Notes: generated by a model not told the origin, from the letters alone. A stretch of 64,000 bases of DNA from Mycolicibacter hiberniae (GCF_010729485.1 NZ_AP022609.1:2604001-2668000); one strand, 5' to 3'; shown: positions 31,297-39,900, counted from the stretch's first letter. Program-made: numbers and translations.

Positions 31297-31734
31297 GTGA
31301 GTGATGCGATGAATGCCCGGTCCGGGCTGGGGGTATACGGCATCTCGGTGGCTGCTGAGTTGTCCGGTATCGGCCCGCAGACCCTGCGGCTCTATGAGAG
31401 CCGAGGGCTGCTCACACCGGCCCGCACCGCGGGCGGGACCCGTCGTTACAGCGATGACGATCTCGCTCGGTTGCGCCGCATCACCGAGCTGGTCGCCATC
31501 GGGATCAACACGGCGGGCATCGGGCAGATCCTCGGCCTGGAAGCCCGAAACGCCCGGCTGGAGGCCGACAACGTCCGGCTGGAGTCGGACAACAATAGAC
31601 TGCAGTCCGACAACACTCGGTTGAGATCCGACAACACTGCGCTGAAGTCGGACTACGCCGTGCTCGCGGCAGTCCAGCGCGGCGACCGGTCGGCGCAGGC
31701 CGCGCTGCGAGCCGGGAAACGAAAGGGGTCATGA
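31297..31734 (+). CDS. MerR-family regulator (HspR-like) with leucine zipper
   Basis: A 145-residue protein. The N-terminal MerR helix-turn-helix (about 10-78) reads SVAAELSGIGPQTLRLYES then GLLTPARTAGGTRRYSDDDL. It continues into a coiled coil of five near-identical heptads (about 88-122). Each heptad has Leu at one core position and Asn (Tyr in the last) at the other. No metal-binding Cys are present. Divergent position suggests it controls hsp20. GTG start; an ATG four codons later is possible. Confidence 0.88.
   Translation: MSDAMNARSGLGVYGISVAAELSGIGPQTLRLYESRGLLTPARTAGGTRRYSDDDLARLRRITELVAIGINTAGIGQILGLEARNARLEADNVRLESDNNRLQSDNTRLRSDNTALKSDYAVLAAVQRGDRSAQAALRAGKRKGS
31558..31662 (+). 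repeat. Five 21-bp units encoding the MerR zipper heptads
   Basis: The coding sequence repeats every 21 bp, with units of the form CTGGAGTCGGACAACAATAG diverging mainly at third positions. Each unit encodes L-x-(S/A)-D-(N/Y)-x-x. Confidence 0.8.
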
Positions 31735-31931
31735 TGAGCAACCCTCAGGAGCCGACCTACGCATCGGAGGCGGATCTCGCCGAACAGCGCGTCCCCGCCG
31801 ACGCCGACGACGAGGGGCTGGACCCGGCCCGGCTGGAAAACCTCGCCGAGGTCGACGCCAATCCTGCCGACGTGATCGAACAGGCCATCAGCGTTCCGCT
31901 GCCCGACGACGACTACGAGGCCGAGTCCTAG
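31734..31931 (+). CDS. Small acidic hypothetical protein
   Basis: A 65-residue very acidic protein (MSNPQEPTYASEADLAEQ to PLPDDDYEAES). Its ATG overlaps the MerR stop, so it is translationally coupled. Family not recognised. Low-complexity acidic proteins of this type are common in actinobacterial stress loci. Confidence 0.65.
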   Translation: MSNPQEPTYASEADLAEQRVPADADDEGLDPARLENLAEVDANPADVIEQAISVPLPDDDYEAES

Positions 31932-31938
31932 ACGGGGG

Positions 31939-32154
31939 CTACTGCGTGTCGGCCCTGTCGCCGCCGGCCCCGCCGCGCGCCCCCTTGCACCGCCGATGGC
32001 TGGTGTCGCACAGCGGATAGTTGCGGCTGCGCCCGCAGGTGCAGATGGCCACCATGAACCGATCCGATTCGACGACACCTTCGGGCGTCTCGATGCGTAC
32101 GGGCCCGGCAACCAGCACCGGGCCGTTGCGGACTGGCCGCACCACGGTGCTCAC
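31939..32154 (-). CDS. CDGSH iron-sulfur domain protein
   Basis: A 71-residue protein with the CDGSH-type motif CTCGRSRNYPLCDTSH: three Cys and one His ligate a 2Fe-2S cluster. It probably carries electrons or clusters in the cytoplasm. Its GTG overlaps the stop of the methyltransferase gene by four bases, making it the third gene of the TPP enzyme-methyltransferase-CDGSH operon. Confidence 0.9.
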   Translation of the reverse strand: MSTVVRPVRNGPVLVAGPVRIETPEGVVESDRFMVAICTCGRSRNYPLCDTSHRRCKGARGGAGGDRADTQ

Positions 32155-32846
32155 GGCTTATCCGCCCGGATGACGACCAGCTGTTCCACGCGGCAGCCGC
32201 GCGGCACTCGACCGGTCTGCTCCAGCCAATCGGCGTGCGCCGAGAGCACCGGGCCGAACGGGATGTCGCGCACCGCCACGACCTGCGCGGCAAGGCCCGA
32301 TCGGCGCAGACTCCGCAACGAGTGCGCCACCCCGGCAAGAGCGGACTGCACCAGCAGCAGGGTCCCGCCCCCACCCAACAGCGATACCGCGGAGCGGCAC
32401 AGCGGATCCAGCACGATCCGTCCGTCGACGCCGCCGTTCCAGGACCATTCTGGTCCGCCCGCCGACGGGATGGGACCGCCGTCGGCCGGCGAGGGAACGT
32501 AAGGCGGATTGGCAACCACCAGATCGAAGGGCGCGCACCGCAGTGCCTGACTCCAGGTCCCCTGCCGGATCGTCACGTCCACACCGGCCGCACGTGCGTT
32601 GTCGCGTGCGCACCGCACCGCGCGCGGGCAGATGTCGTAGGCGGTGACGCTTGCCGCGCCCGACTCGGCCGCCGCGATGGCCGCCACCCCACTACCCGTG
32701 CACAGATCCAGCACACGGGCGCCGCCCGCCAGGCCGGTGTCATTCATAGTGTCGATCAGAAGGTGCGAATCGTCCTGCGGCGCATAGACGCCGTCCAGGT
32801 TCAGCGGACTACGGCGCAGTGCGCTGGGCCGGTAGAAGGTTGTCAT
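32151..32846 (-). CDS. HemK2/MTQ2-type protein methyltransferase
   Basis: A 231-residue class I SAM methyltransferase without the HemK N-terminal domain. VLDLCTGSGVAAIAAAESG binds SAM. NPPYVPSP is the catalytic NPPY motif of N-methyltransferases acting on Gln or Asn, so a protein glutamine may be the target. It starts six bases after the TPP-enzyme stop and overlaps the CDGSH gene. Confidence 0.88.
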   Translation of the reverse strand: MTTFYRPSALRRSPLNLDGVYAPQDDSHLLIDTMNDTGLAGGARVLDLCTGSGVAAIAAAESGAASVTAYDICPRAVRCARDNARAAGVDVTIRQGTWSQALRCAPFDLVVANPPYVPSPADGGPIPSAGGPEWSWNGGVDGRIVLDPLCRSAVSLLGGGGTLLLVQSALAGVAHSLRSLRRSGLAAQVVAVRDIPFGPVLSAHADWLEQTGRVPRGCRVEQLVVIRADKP

Positions 32847-32852
32847 CGGCGG

Positions 32853-34673
32853 CTAACCGCCGTTCTTGCTGCGGATGTCGCGCACCGACTGCCGGGCGGA
32901 CTCGGTGAACTCATGCATCTTCTGTCGTGCGCCCTGGGCGACGACGCTTGCCCTGTCCGGGTCCTTGAGCATCGCTTTGGCGGTGTTCTTGGCCATCGTC
33001 TTCTCAATGCGCGGCGGCATTGGCGGGACGTCAGGATCCACAACCACTTCCAGCACCACCGGGCCGGGCGCGGCCAATGCCTGATCCCACGCGGCGCCTA
33101 TGGTCTCGGGGCTGTCGCAGCGGATGCCGGTCAAACCCAGCAGCTGCGCGAACTCGGCATAGGGTACGTCTGGAAGCGTTTGCGAGTCTTCGAATTTCCG
33201 ATCACCGCCCATCGCGCGCTGCTCCCAGGTCACCTGGTTGAGGTCTTTGTTGTTGAACACGCAGAAGATCAGCGGTCCCCCGGACAACCGGTCGCGATAG
33301 CGCTTCACGGTGATCATCTCCGCCATGCCGTTCATCTGGAACGCGCCATCGCCGACGATGGCGATCACCGGCCGATGCGGGTGGGCCAGTTTGGCGCTGA
33401 TCGCATACGGGGTTCCGGGGCCCATTGTCGCCAGGTTGCCGGACAGCGAGGCCGCCATGCCGCGCCGTAGCCGCAGGTGCCGCGCCCACCAGTTGGTGAC
33501 CGAACCGGCATCGGTGGTGACCACGGCGTTGTCGGGCAGCCGCTTGGACAGCTCATGAACCACCAGCTCGGGGTGCAGCGGGCTGGCCTTGTCGTGAGCG
33601 CGGTCGTCCAGCACCCGCCACCAGGTCTGCACCTCGCGTTCGATCTTGTTCCGCCACGACCGGTCCTTCTTGCGACGCAGCAGTGGAATCAGCTCGGCGA
33701 GCGTGTCTTTCGAGTCGCCGACCAGGTTCGCCTGGACGGGATAGCGCACCCCGATCATCTTCCCGTCGTGGTTGATCTCCACCCCCCGGGCCTGCCCCTC
33801 CTCGGGCAGCCATTCGGAATAGGGAAAGCTGGTCCCGATCATGAACAGGGTGTCGGCGCCCGACATCATCGCGTCACTGGCCGTGGAGCCCAGCAGGCCG
33901 ATCGGACCGGTCACATAGGGCAACTCATCGGGTAACGCAGCGCGGCCCAGCGCCGTTTTGGCCACCCCGGCGCCGAGCAGATCGGCGGCCTCAGCCACTT
34001 CGTCGGCGGCATCGGCGGCGCCTGCTCCAACCAGGATCGCAACCTTCTCGCCCTCGTTGAGGATCTCGGCGGCTCTGCGCAGTTCGCTCGGCGGCGGGAT
34101 CATCCGCGGCTTGGTCCATCCGACACTGCTGAAGACGGCACCGTGCTGCCGCGGCGGCGAGGTCACCGCCTCTTCCTCGGCGACGTCCTCCGGCAGGATG
34201 ATGGTGGCCACCGTCCGATTGGTCAGCGCCACCTTGCAGGCTCGGTCCACCAGATGGCGGGCTTGCACGGGTGCCATGCACGTTTGGACGAAATCCGAAG
34301 CGACATCCTTATACAGCGAGTTTGCGTCGATCTCCTGCTGGAACGCCGTACCCAGCGACAACCGCCGCTGCTGACCGACGATCGCAACCACCGGCTGGTG
34401 GTCCAGCTTGGCGTCGTAGAGGCCGTTGAGCAGATGGATGGCACCGCCGCCGGACGTGGCAAGGCAGCAGCCGAGTTCTCCGGTGAACTTGGCGTGGCCG
34501 GTCGCCATGAACGCGGCCATCTCCTCATGGCGCGGCTGGATGAACTCGGGATCGCCGCCGGCGCGGTCCAGCGCACCCACCATCGACAGAATGCCGTCGC
34601 CGGGGTAGCCGAAGATTCGGTGGACCCCCCACTGACGAAGCCGCTCGAGGATGAAGTCCGCAGTATTCGGCAT
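32853..34673 (-). CDS. Thiamine-pyrophosphate-requiring enzyme (pyruvate oxidase/acetolactate synthase type)
   Basis: A 606-residue three-domain TPP enzyme. RHEEMAAFMA carries the catalytic Glu that activates the cofactor. The C-terminal TPP/Mg site starts GDGAFQMNGM and ends in the NN pair of FNNKDLN. It resembles pyruvate oxidases more than acetolactate synthases; the substrate is probably pyruvate or another 2-oxo acid. AAGGGAG lies six bases before the ATG at 34673 and a SigF-type promoter 27 bases before it. It heads a three-gene operon. Confidence 0.88.
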   Translation of the reverse strand: MPNTADFILERLRQWGVHRIFGYPGDGILSMVGALDRAGGDPEFIQPRHEEMAAFMATGHAKFTGELGCCLATSGGGAIHLLNGLYDAKLDHQPVVAIVGQQRRLSLGTAFQQEIDANSLYKDVASDFVQTCMAPVQARHLVDRACKVALTNRTVATIILPEDVAEEEAVTSPPRQHGAVFSSVGWTKPRMIPPPSELRRAAEILNEGEKVAILVGAGAADAADEVAEAADLLGAGVAKTALGRAALPDELPYVTGPIGLLGSTASDAMMSGADTLFMIGTSFPYSEWLPEEGQARGVEINHDGKMIGVRYPVQANLVGDSKDTLAELIPLLRRKKDRSWRNKIEREVQTWWRVLDDRAHDKASPLHPELVVHELSKRLPDNAVVTTDAGSVTNWWARHLRLRRGMAASLSGNLATMGPGTPYAISAKLAHPHRPVIAIVGDGAFQMNGMAEMITVKRYRDRLSGGPLIFCVFNNKDLNQVTWEQRAMGGDRKFEDSQTLPDVPYAEFAQLLGLTGIRCDSPETIGAAWDQALAAPGPVVLEVVVDPDVPPMPPRIEKTMAKNTAKAMLKDPDRASVVAQGARQKMHEFTESARQSVRDIRSKNGG

Positions 34674-34700
34674 CAATTGCTCCCTTCGACTGGCACTCGG

Positions 34701-34725
34701 TTACCCGCCACCGGCGTTGTCAAAC
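34701..34725 (-). promoter_or_regulatory. SigF-type promoter for the TPP enzyme operon
   Basis: GTTT (34722-34725) and GGGTAA (34701-34706), spacer 15, minus strand. Confidence 0.78.
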
Positions 34726-35406
34726 GGTGGGTTGCGCCACCGGCGCACCGGTTTCGCTCACGGCTTTGCGAGCCACCCGTAGGTCGTCGACGAAGGCTCG
34801 GTAAGCCTCGGCACGCTGTTCGCTGCGGTCGCGCAGCACTGCCGAGGGATGAACGGTGGCCAGCACCTGCGGCCTGCCGCCGGATCCCGCCAGGCCCGGC
34901 AGGCACCGCAGCTCTCCGCGACCGTGGGAGATGCGAAATGACGGTCCCAGCAACGACTGTGCGGCGGTGGCGCCCAAACAGACCACCACGTAAGGCCGCA
35001 CCGAGTCGATCTCGGCGATCAGCCACGGGCGGCACGCCACCACCTCGGTGCGGCTGGGCGTCTGGTGAATCCGGCGGGTGGTTCCCGTACGGCTGGTGAA
35101 TCTGAAATGTTTGACGGCATTGGTGACATAGGTCAGTTCCGGGTCGATGCCGGCCTCCCGGACGGCTCGGTCCAGCAAGCGCCCGGCGGGACCCACGAAC
35201 GGGTGCCCCTCGAGATCCTCGTGGTCGCCGGGTTGTTCACCGACCAGCATCAACGGTGCGCCTCGGCGGCCCTCGCCGAACACGGTCTGGGTCGCATCGC
35301 GGTACAGGGTGCAGCCGCGGCATTGACCGGCTGCCTCGCGCAATGCTGCCAGTGTTCGCCGCTCCGGCAGGTAGCGTTGCGCACCCGGAACTTTCGTCTC
35401 TGCCAT
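34720..35406 (-). CDS. udgX: UdgX-type uracil-DNA glycosylase
   Basis: A 228-residue family 4-like UDG with Fe-S cysteines (CRGC near residue 29) and the motif GEQPGDHEDLEGHPFVGP. The loop RRIHQTPSRTE (about 111-121) with His114 is the mark of UdgX, which in M. smegmatis forms a covalent bond to the uracil site in DNA through this His. It would remove or trap uracil in single-stranded DNA. The 3' end overlaps the SigF promoter of the TPP operon. Confidence 0.9.
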   Translation of the reverse strand: MAETKVPGAQRYLPERRTLAALREAAGQCRGCTLYRDATQTVFGEGRRGAPLMLVGEQPGDHEDLEGHPFVGPAGRLLDRAVREAGIDPELTYVTNAVKHFRFTSRTGTTRRIHQTPSRTEVVACRPWLIAEIDSVRPYVVVCLGATAAQSLLGPSFRISHGRGELRCLPGLAGSGGRPQVLATVHPSAVLRDRSEQRAEAYRAFVDDLRVARKAVSETGAPVAQPTV

Positions 35407-35503
35407 CGCTATGCCACCGGTTCGAGAGCGCACTGGACTGTCCGCGAGCGCCGTGCGTCGCTGCGGCACCGCGGCCGCACGTGGTCGAGCACGGCGATGC
35501 GGT

Positions 35504-35734
35504 TCAGTTCCCAGTCGCCGGAGCGCTGACGGAGGTCGATTCCGAAATCGTTGTGGTAGCGGCGCCCGTCGTGGACGGAGTGCTCACGGTCTCTGAGGTG
35601 TCCACGGACTCGGGGTCCGCACTCGCGGGCCCGGCCGAACCCGGCCCGGCCACGATCACGACTGCGGCGGTCGCCAGACCTGCGATCGCCACCGATGAGG
35701 CCAGCGTCTTGCCCGATAGTCTCAGCGCACCCAT
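35504..35734 (-). CDS. Small secreted Ser/Thr-rich protein
   Basis: A 76-residue protein: signal peptide (about 1-37, ending near SAGPASADPE) and a mature part of about 40 residues rich in Thr and Ser. GGGGGG upstream of the ATG and a near-consensus SigF promoter 53 bases upstream support it. No family recognised; possibly O-glycosylated or cell-wall associated. Confidence 0.7.
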   Translation of the reverse strand: MGALRLSGKTLASSVAIAGLATAAVVIVAGPGSAGPASADPESVDTSETVSTPSTTGAATTTISESTSVSAPATGN

Positions 35735-35787
35735 GGTGCCCCCCTGGTAATTCCGTCGTGCCGTCGGTGGCACGTTCTGCAGGGCGT

Positions 35788-35812
35788 TTACCCCGATGGT
35801 CGGGGCATAAAC
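35788..35812 (-). promoter_or_regulatory. SigF-type promoter for the small secreted protein
   Basis: GTTT (35809-35812) and GGGTAA (35788-35793), spacer 15, minus strand. Confidence 0.78.
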
Positions 35813-35966
35813 ATCGGTGGCGGAACCGGGTCGTAAAACGCCGTCCGTAGCCACCCGGTGTGCCGTTAGCCACGCAGGTCATGCGGGCACGCCCAGCGGC
35901 ACCGCCGGCGGCGGTTCGGCCGGGCATCGCGAAAGCGCAGGGGCACGCCAGTGCGCTGGGCCCCCG

Positions 35967-36893
35967 CTACCGGAGAATGTGCATGCTGGAGATCACCGTG
36001 GCGATCGCCTCACGACGACTCCTGGGCCCGGCGGCGATACGACGCAACGCAAAGTCGACGGTAATCCCGAGCCAGGCCGGCCACCTGGGGCGCAGCAGCC
36101 CGCGCCGGCGGCCCAGCAGCCCCAGAATTCCGCCCATCGCCGCAGCGCAGGCGATCAGGTGCAGCGGGAGCCGTCCGCGGCCCTCGCCGATGGCGGCCCG
36201 CCACCCGTGGCCGTGCTCGCGGCGCATCAGCTCGTCGTCGCGGTTGCCCCGCTGGACCCCCACACTGCTCAAGACGCGGCTGGTGTCGGACCCTCGGCCG
36301 GCTATCGGGCGCGCAGTTTCGCGTGTCCCGACCGTGATCCGGCCACCCGCCTTCGTCAGGCACAGTGCAATATCGGCGTCTTCGCGATATGCGCGCGGGA
36401 AACGTTCGTCGAAACCGCCGCAGGCCACCAGCGCCTCGCGCCGATAGGCCATGTCCGCGGTGATCCAGCGGGCATCGGCCAGTCGCAGGGTGCGCCGTTC
36501 ATGATCGAAGGGGCAGCGGTAAGCCGGCCTGGGCACCACGATCCTCGCCTGCGAGCCGACCACGTCCGGGCCGGCATCACACAGATCGGTCTCCAGGCGC
36601 TCGCACCAGTTGCGTCCGGGCACCACGTCGTCATCGAGAAAGCAGATCCAGTCCGCGCGAGCGGCCTGCCAGCCGACGTTGCGCGCGGCGGCCGGTCCGC
36701 GTCCCCCGGATCGCAGTCCGGTGATCGCAAGGAAACCCGTTGTGGGCCACAGCGGCGCCGGCCTGCCCGGCCGGTCATCGACGATGATCACCTCGCCGGC
36801 CGGCAGCCGGGCCCCCTCGCCCAGCGCCGCCAGCAGCCGATTCAGCGATGGGCGTCCTATCGTCGGTATCACCAGTGCGTAGCTCGGCGTCAT
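35967..36893 (-). CDS. Family 2 glycosyltransferase
   Basis: A 308-residue GT-A glycosyltransferase. VIPTIGRPSL opens the nucleotide-sugar domain, ADWICFLDDDVVPG holds the DxD-type metal site, and FDERFPRAYREDADIALCL the acceptor side. A C-terminal hydrophobic stretch may associate with the membrane. Its ATG overlaps the stop of the carbamoyltransferase remnant (TGATG), so it belonged to the same operon. Sugar and acceptor unknown. Confidence 0.87.
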   Translation of the reverse strand: MTPSYALVIPTIGRPSLNRLLAALGEGARLPAGEVIIVDDRPGRPAPLWPTTGFLAITGLRSGGRGPAAARNVGWQAARADWICFLDDDVVPGRNWCERLETDLCDAGPDVVGSQARIVVPRPAYRCPFDHERRTLRLADARWITADMAYRREALVACGGFDERFPRAYREDADIALCLTKAGGRITVGTRETARPIAGRGSDTSRVLSSVGVQRGNRDDELMRREHGHGWRAAIGEGRGRLPLHLIACAAAMGGILGLLGRRRGLLRPRWPAWLGITVDFALRRIAAGPRSRREAIATVISSMHILR

Positions 36894-37164
36894 CAAGCAT
36901 GCCGCCGAATCACAAAGGGCCCCAGCGCCGAGACCATCGAACGGCCGGCGGCATTGACGCTGGTGTTGACCACCACCGGAACTCCAGACACCAGCGGGCG
37001 GCGGGCACAGGCATCTCCCAGGTCGAGAAGGCCACCGGCTGCTTGCCGTGCTTGCGCCGGCTGAACCGCTCATCCTCGCCCGTCGCGACGATCCGGCCGT
37101 CGGCGACCACCGCCGCGGCTGGGTCGTGGAAGAAGGCGTTGACGCCCAGAACTTGCACCCGCAC
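36893..37164 (-). pseudogene. Carbamoyltransferase remnant (NodU/CmcH family) with large internal deletion
   Basis: The first 60 or so codons encode the family N-terminus (MRVQVLGVNAFFHDPAAA then GEDERFSRRKHGKQPVAF). The sequence then jumps, with a frame change near 36990, to the family C-terminus SGVPVVVNTSVNAAGRSMV. Full-length relatives have about 500-570 residues, so the middle is deleted. The remnant cannot be active. Confidence 0.8.
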
Positions 37165-37246
37165 TCCCCCGGACTACGCGAACCGCTTCGATACCGAAGT
37201 GGACTACCCACCCGAAGCGCAGCTAAACGGTTGGCGAACCGGTTGA

Positions 37247-38227
37247 CTAATGCCTTGCGGTGAAGCCGATCTGGCTTCGGCACCAGGAAACGGTCCGCTC
37301 GAGGCCCTCGGCAGCTCCGACGACTGGATGCCATTGCAGAGCTTCGAGGGCCCGGCGGATATCCGGGCAGCGTCGGCGCGGGTCGTCCGGTGCTGCGGGC
37401 ACATGACGGATCGGCGACACGCTTGCCGACACCTCGCGGATCAATTCGGCGACGTGCAGCACGGTGAGCTCGTCCGGGCTGCCGATGTTGACCGGGCCGG
37501 TGACGTCGCGCTCGGCCAGGGCGATCAGCCCGGCGAGGGTGTCGTCGACGAAGCACAGTGAGCGGGTCTGCAGACCGGTGCCGGCGACAGTGATCGGTTC
37601 GCCACGCAGGGCCTGTCTGCAGAACGTCGGCACCATCCGGCCGTCGTCCGGCCGCATTCCGGGCCCGTAACTGTCGAAGATTCGGGCCACCCCGATGTCG
37701 GCCTCGCGGGATCGGTGGTAGGCGAACGACAGCGCCTCGGCATACCGCTTGGCCTCGCCGTAGACGCTGCGTGGGCCGATCGGATTGACGTTGCCCCAAT
37801 TACTTTCAGTCTGGGGGTGCACGGTCGGGTCGCCGTAGACCTCACTGGTGGACGCCAGCACGAACCGCGCTCGGCATGCCTCGGCGAGACGCAGCGCGGC
37901 CAAGGTGCCCGCAGCGCCGGCGCGCAGGGTCGCTATCGGCAGCCGCAGATAGTCCGCCGGCGAGGCCGGCGAGGCCAGATGGAACACCGCATCAAGTGGC
38001 CCGAACCGGGTGGGATCGTCAAAACCCAGAGTGATGTCGTGCTCGACGAACTCCAGTCCGCCAAGGCGGCTCACTGCGGCGAAATTGGCCGCCGAACTGG
38101 TGGATAAATCGTCGACACACCACACCCGCTGCGCGCCCCGGGCCAGCAGTGCGGCGCACAACCGACTCCCGAGGAATCCGGCGCCGCCGGCGATCAGAAC
38201 CCGGTCGAGCGCGTGCACCGCGGCCAC
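37247..38227 (-). CDS. NAD-dependent epimerase/dehydratase (UDP-glucuronate decarboxylase-like)
   Basis: A 326-residue extended SDR. GGAGFLGS binds NAD, and STSEVYG and SVYGEAKRYAE (YxxxK) form the active site. The pattern FHLASPASPADY is typical of UDP-glucuronic acid decarboxylases, so it may make a UDP-pentose. It is grouped with the carbamoyltransferase remnant and the GT2 gene, a partial sugar-decoration cluster. GTG start. Confidence 0.87.
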   Translation of the reverse strand: MAAVHALDRVLIAGGAGFLGSRLCAALLARGAQRVWCVDDLSTSSAANFAAVSRLGGLEFVEHDITLGFDDPTRFGPLDAVFHLASPASPADYLRLPIATLRAGAAGTLAALRLAEACRARFVLASTSEVYGDPTVHPQTESNWGNVNPIGPRSVYGEAKRYAEALSFAYHRSREADIGVARIFDSYGPGMRPDDGRMVPTFCRQALRGEPITVAGTGLQTRSLCFVDDTLAGLIALAERDVTGPVNIGSPDELTVLHVAELIREVSASVSPIRHVPAAPDDPRRRCPDIRRALEALQWHPVVGAAEGLERTVSWCRSQIGFTARH

Positions 38228-38273
38228 GTCCCCATGGACCCGATCCGCCGACCGGGCCCATCGCCGCTCGGTG

Positions 38274-38753
38274 TCAGGTCTGGCTCGTCCAGATCAACAC
38301 GTCCTGGGCGCCGTCGTTGTAGACCACTTCGTCCGGCGGCGGGCCGGTGACGTCGAAGTAGATCTTGCCGTTGGCCGCGCTGCCCTGGGTGATGGGCCCG
38401 GGGTTGATACCGCCCGGTGTGGGCACCGTGTTGATCACCTGATAGGCCTGGCTGTCACCGGCGCGGGCGCTGAAGTCGGCCACCACCGGGGTCACCGTTC
38501 CACGGTCGGCGTGGGCGGTCACGTCGGCTTGGTAGAGCTTGCCGCGGGGTTGGTAGCCGGGGATCACGACGTCGGCCGGGCCCAGATCGCTGACCGTGTA
38601 GGTCGTCGCCATCGCCCCACCGTCGAGCTGTTCGGGTGTCCCGAACGGTTGAGTCGCCGGCTCGGCCATAGCGGTGGAAGCGGCGAAGACGCCCAGCAGG
38701 GCGATTCCCGCCGCACCGGCAGCCCTTTTGACCGCAGTTTTGGAAAGCTTCAC
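38274..38753 (-). CDS. MPT63-family secreted protein
   Basis: A 159-residue exported protein with signal peptide (about 1-30, cleavage near STAMAEP). The mature part follows the MPT63 (Rv1926c) pattern: TYTVSDLGPADVVIPGYQP and DFSARAGDSQAYQVIN. The family has an immunoglobulin-like beta sandwich of unknown function. GTG start with GGGAGGGG upstream. Confidence 0.88.
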   Translation of the reverse strand: MKLSKTAVKRAAGAAGIALLGVFAASTAMAEPATQPFGTPEQLDGGAMATTYTVSDLGPADVVIPGYQPRGKLYQADVTAHADRGTVTPVVADFSARAGDSQAYQVINTVPTPGGINPGPITQGSAANGKIYFDVTGPPPDEVVYNDGAQDVLIWTSQT

Positions 38754-39034
38754 CTGACCCCTCCCATGGAACGGATACTTAACGGCAGGCCCCCCTTGCG
38801 GGAACCTCTCCGCACCTCGTCACAGCGCTTACCCAGCACGACGTGCGGGGAAACACGGATAAGGTGGTTGCACGGCATGGCGCACTTATGGATAGTTACG
38901 AGGCTCGGGCGTTCAGTAGGCAGCGCCGGTCGGGACTGTCCGGGTGTTCACGCCTGCTGTTCCAGACCGCGGCTCGCCCGCCGGCGGTGGGGAAATCAAC
39001 TCATGTCGTTGAGGTAGGAGAAGGCGGATATGCG
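38754..39034. other. Intergenic region between MPT63 and PAS-ANTAR genes
   Basis: No gene recognised in these 281 bases. It must hold both divergent promoters. I found no SigF-type site and no clear -10/-35 pair. Confidence 0.5.
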
Positions 39035-39703
39035 GTGATCGGCGATGTCGATGCTTCGTTCGCGACACCACGGGGCGGCGACCCCGAGGTCCACAGCGAC
39101 TTGGACCTGATAGTCGGCCATGGCGAGCCGCAGCGGGTCGGCCGGTTTCGGTACTGGCTGGGCGAGCAGCGCTGGGAATGGTCGGATGCGGTGGCGCGCA
39201 TGCATGGCTACGAGCCCGGAACGATCGTGCCGAACACGGAGTTGCTGCTGCAACACAAGCATCCGGAGGACCGACCTCAGGTTGCCGAGGTGTTGGAGCG
39301 GGTGCTGCAGGGCGAGCCGTTCAGCAGCCGGCACCGGATCATCGATACCGGCGGCCAGGAACACTGGGTGATCGTGGTCGGCGACCGCATGCTCGACGAG
39401 GCCGGCGTGGTGACCGGCACGGCGGGCTTCTACGTGGATGTCACCGAGGTGCTGCAGGCCGATGTCAGCGCCGCGGTCTCCGAGGTCGCGCAGTCACGAG
39501 CGGTGATCGAACAGGCCAAGGGTGTGCTGATGGTCGCCTACGGCATCTCCGCCGAGCGGGCGTTCGACATTCTGGTGTGGCGTTCCCAGGAGACCAACGT
39601 CAAGGTCCGGGACCTGGCGACCCGCTTCCTGGCGGCGTTCACCGGCAGGTTGCCGGGCGACGTCCTGTCCGATCTGGACCACACCCTTTTGACCGTAACC
39701 TGA
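39035..39703 (+). CDS. PAS-ANTAR regulator
   Basis: A 222-residue protein. The PAS domain (about 45-140) includes RWEWSDAVARMHGYEPGTI. The C-terminal ANTAR RNA-binding domain (about 160-212) reads SRAVIEQAKGVLMVAYGISA. It probably controls transcription termination by binding dual hexaloop hairpins in target mRNAs. The GTG at 39035 follows AGGAGAAGG by ten bases; upstream in-frame codons lack a ribosome site. Confidence 0.85.
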   Translation: MIGDVDASFATPRGGDPEVHSDLDLIVGHGEPQRVGRFRYWLGEQRWEWSDAVARMHGYEPGTIVPNTELLLQHKHPEDRPQVAEVLERVLQGEPFSSRHRIIDTGGQEHWVIVVGDRMLDEAGVVTGTAGFYVDVTEVLQADVSAAVSEVAQSRAVIEQAKGVLMVAYGISAERAFDILVWRSQETNVKVRDLATRFLAAFTGRLPGDVLSDLDHTLLTVT

Positions 39704-39746
39704 CACAGCGCCCGAAGAATACGCTGGACATCGCCGCACGGTGAAG

Positions 39747-39772
39747 GTTGGCGGCGCGGCCGGAGTGGGTAG
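39747..39772 (+). promoter_or_regulatory. Weak SigF-like promoter upstream of the STAS-HATPase gene
   Basis: GTTG (39747-39750) and GGGTAG (39767-39772), spacer 16, plus strand. Mismatches in both boxes. Confidence 0.35.
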
Positions 39773-39900
39773 CCACCCCAATGTGGTGAGTGTGATGGCA
39801 AGCAAATCCCGCCCCCTGCGCGTCGTCGGCGGGGGGGCGTCAGCCGGCGAGGTTGGGGCGAGGTCGCGGGCCGGCACGGCCTGCCCGCAGGAGGACGACC

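Noticed and set aside
31558..31662. 21-bp tandem repeats as a possible CRISPR-like or minisatellite array
   Set aside because: Units are in frame with the MerR gene, encode perfect heptads and have no spacers.
38843..39034. N-terminal extension of the PAS-ANTAR protein
   Set aside because: Extension is Arg-rich and lacks a ribosome site; GTG 39035 has one and begins before the PAS domain.
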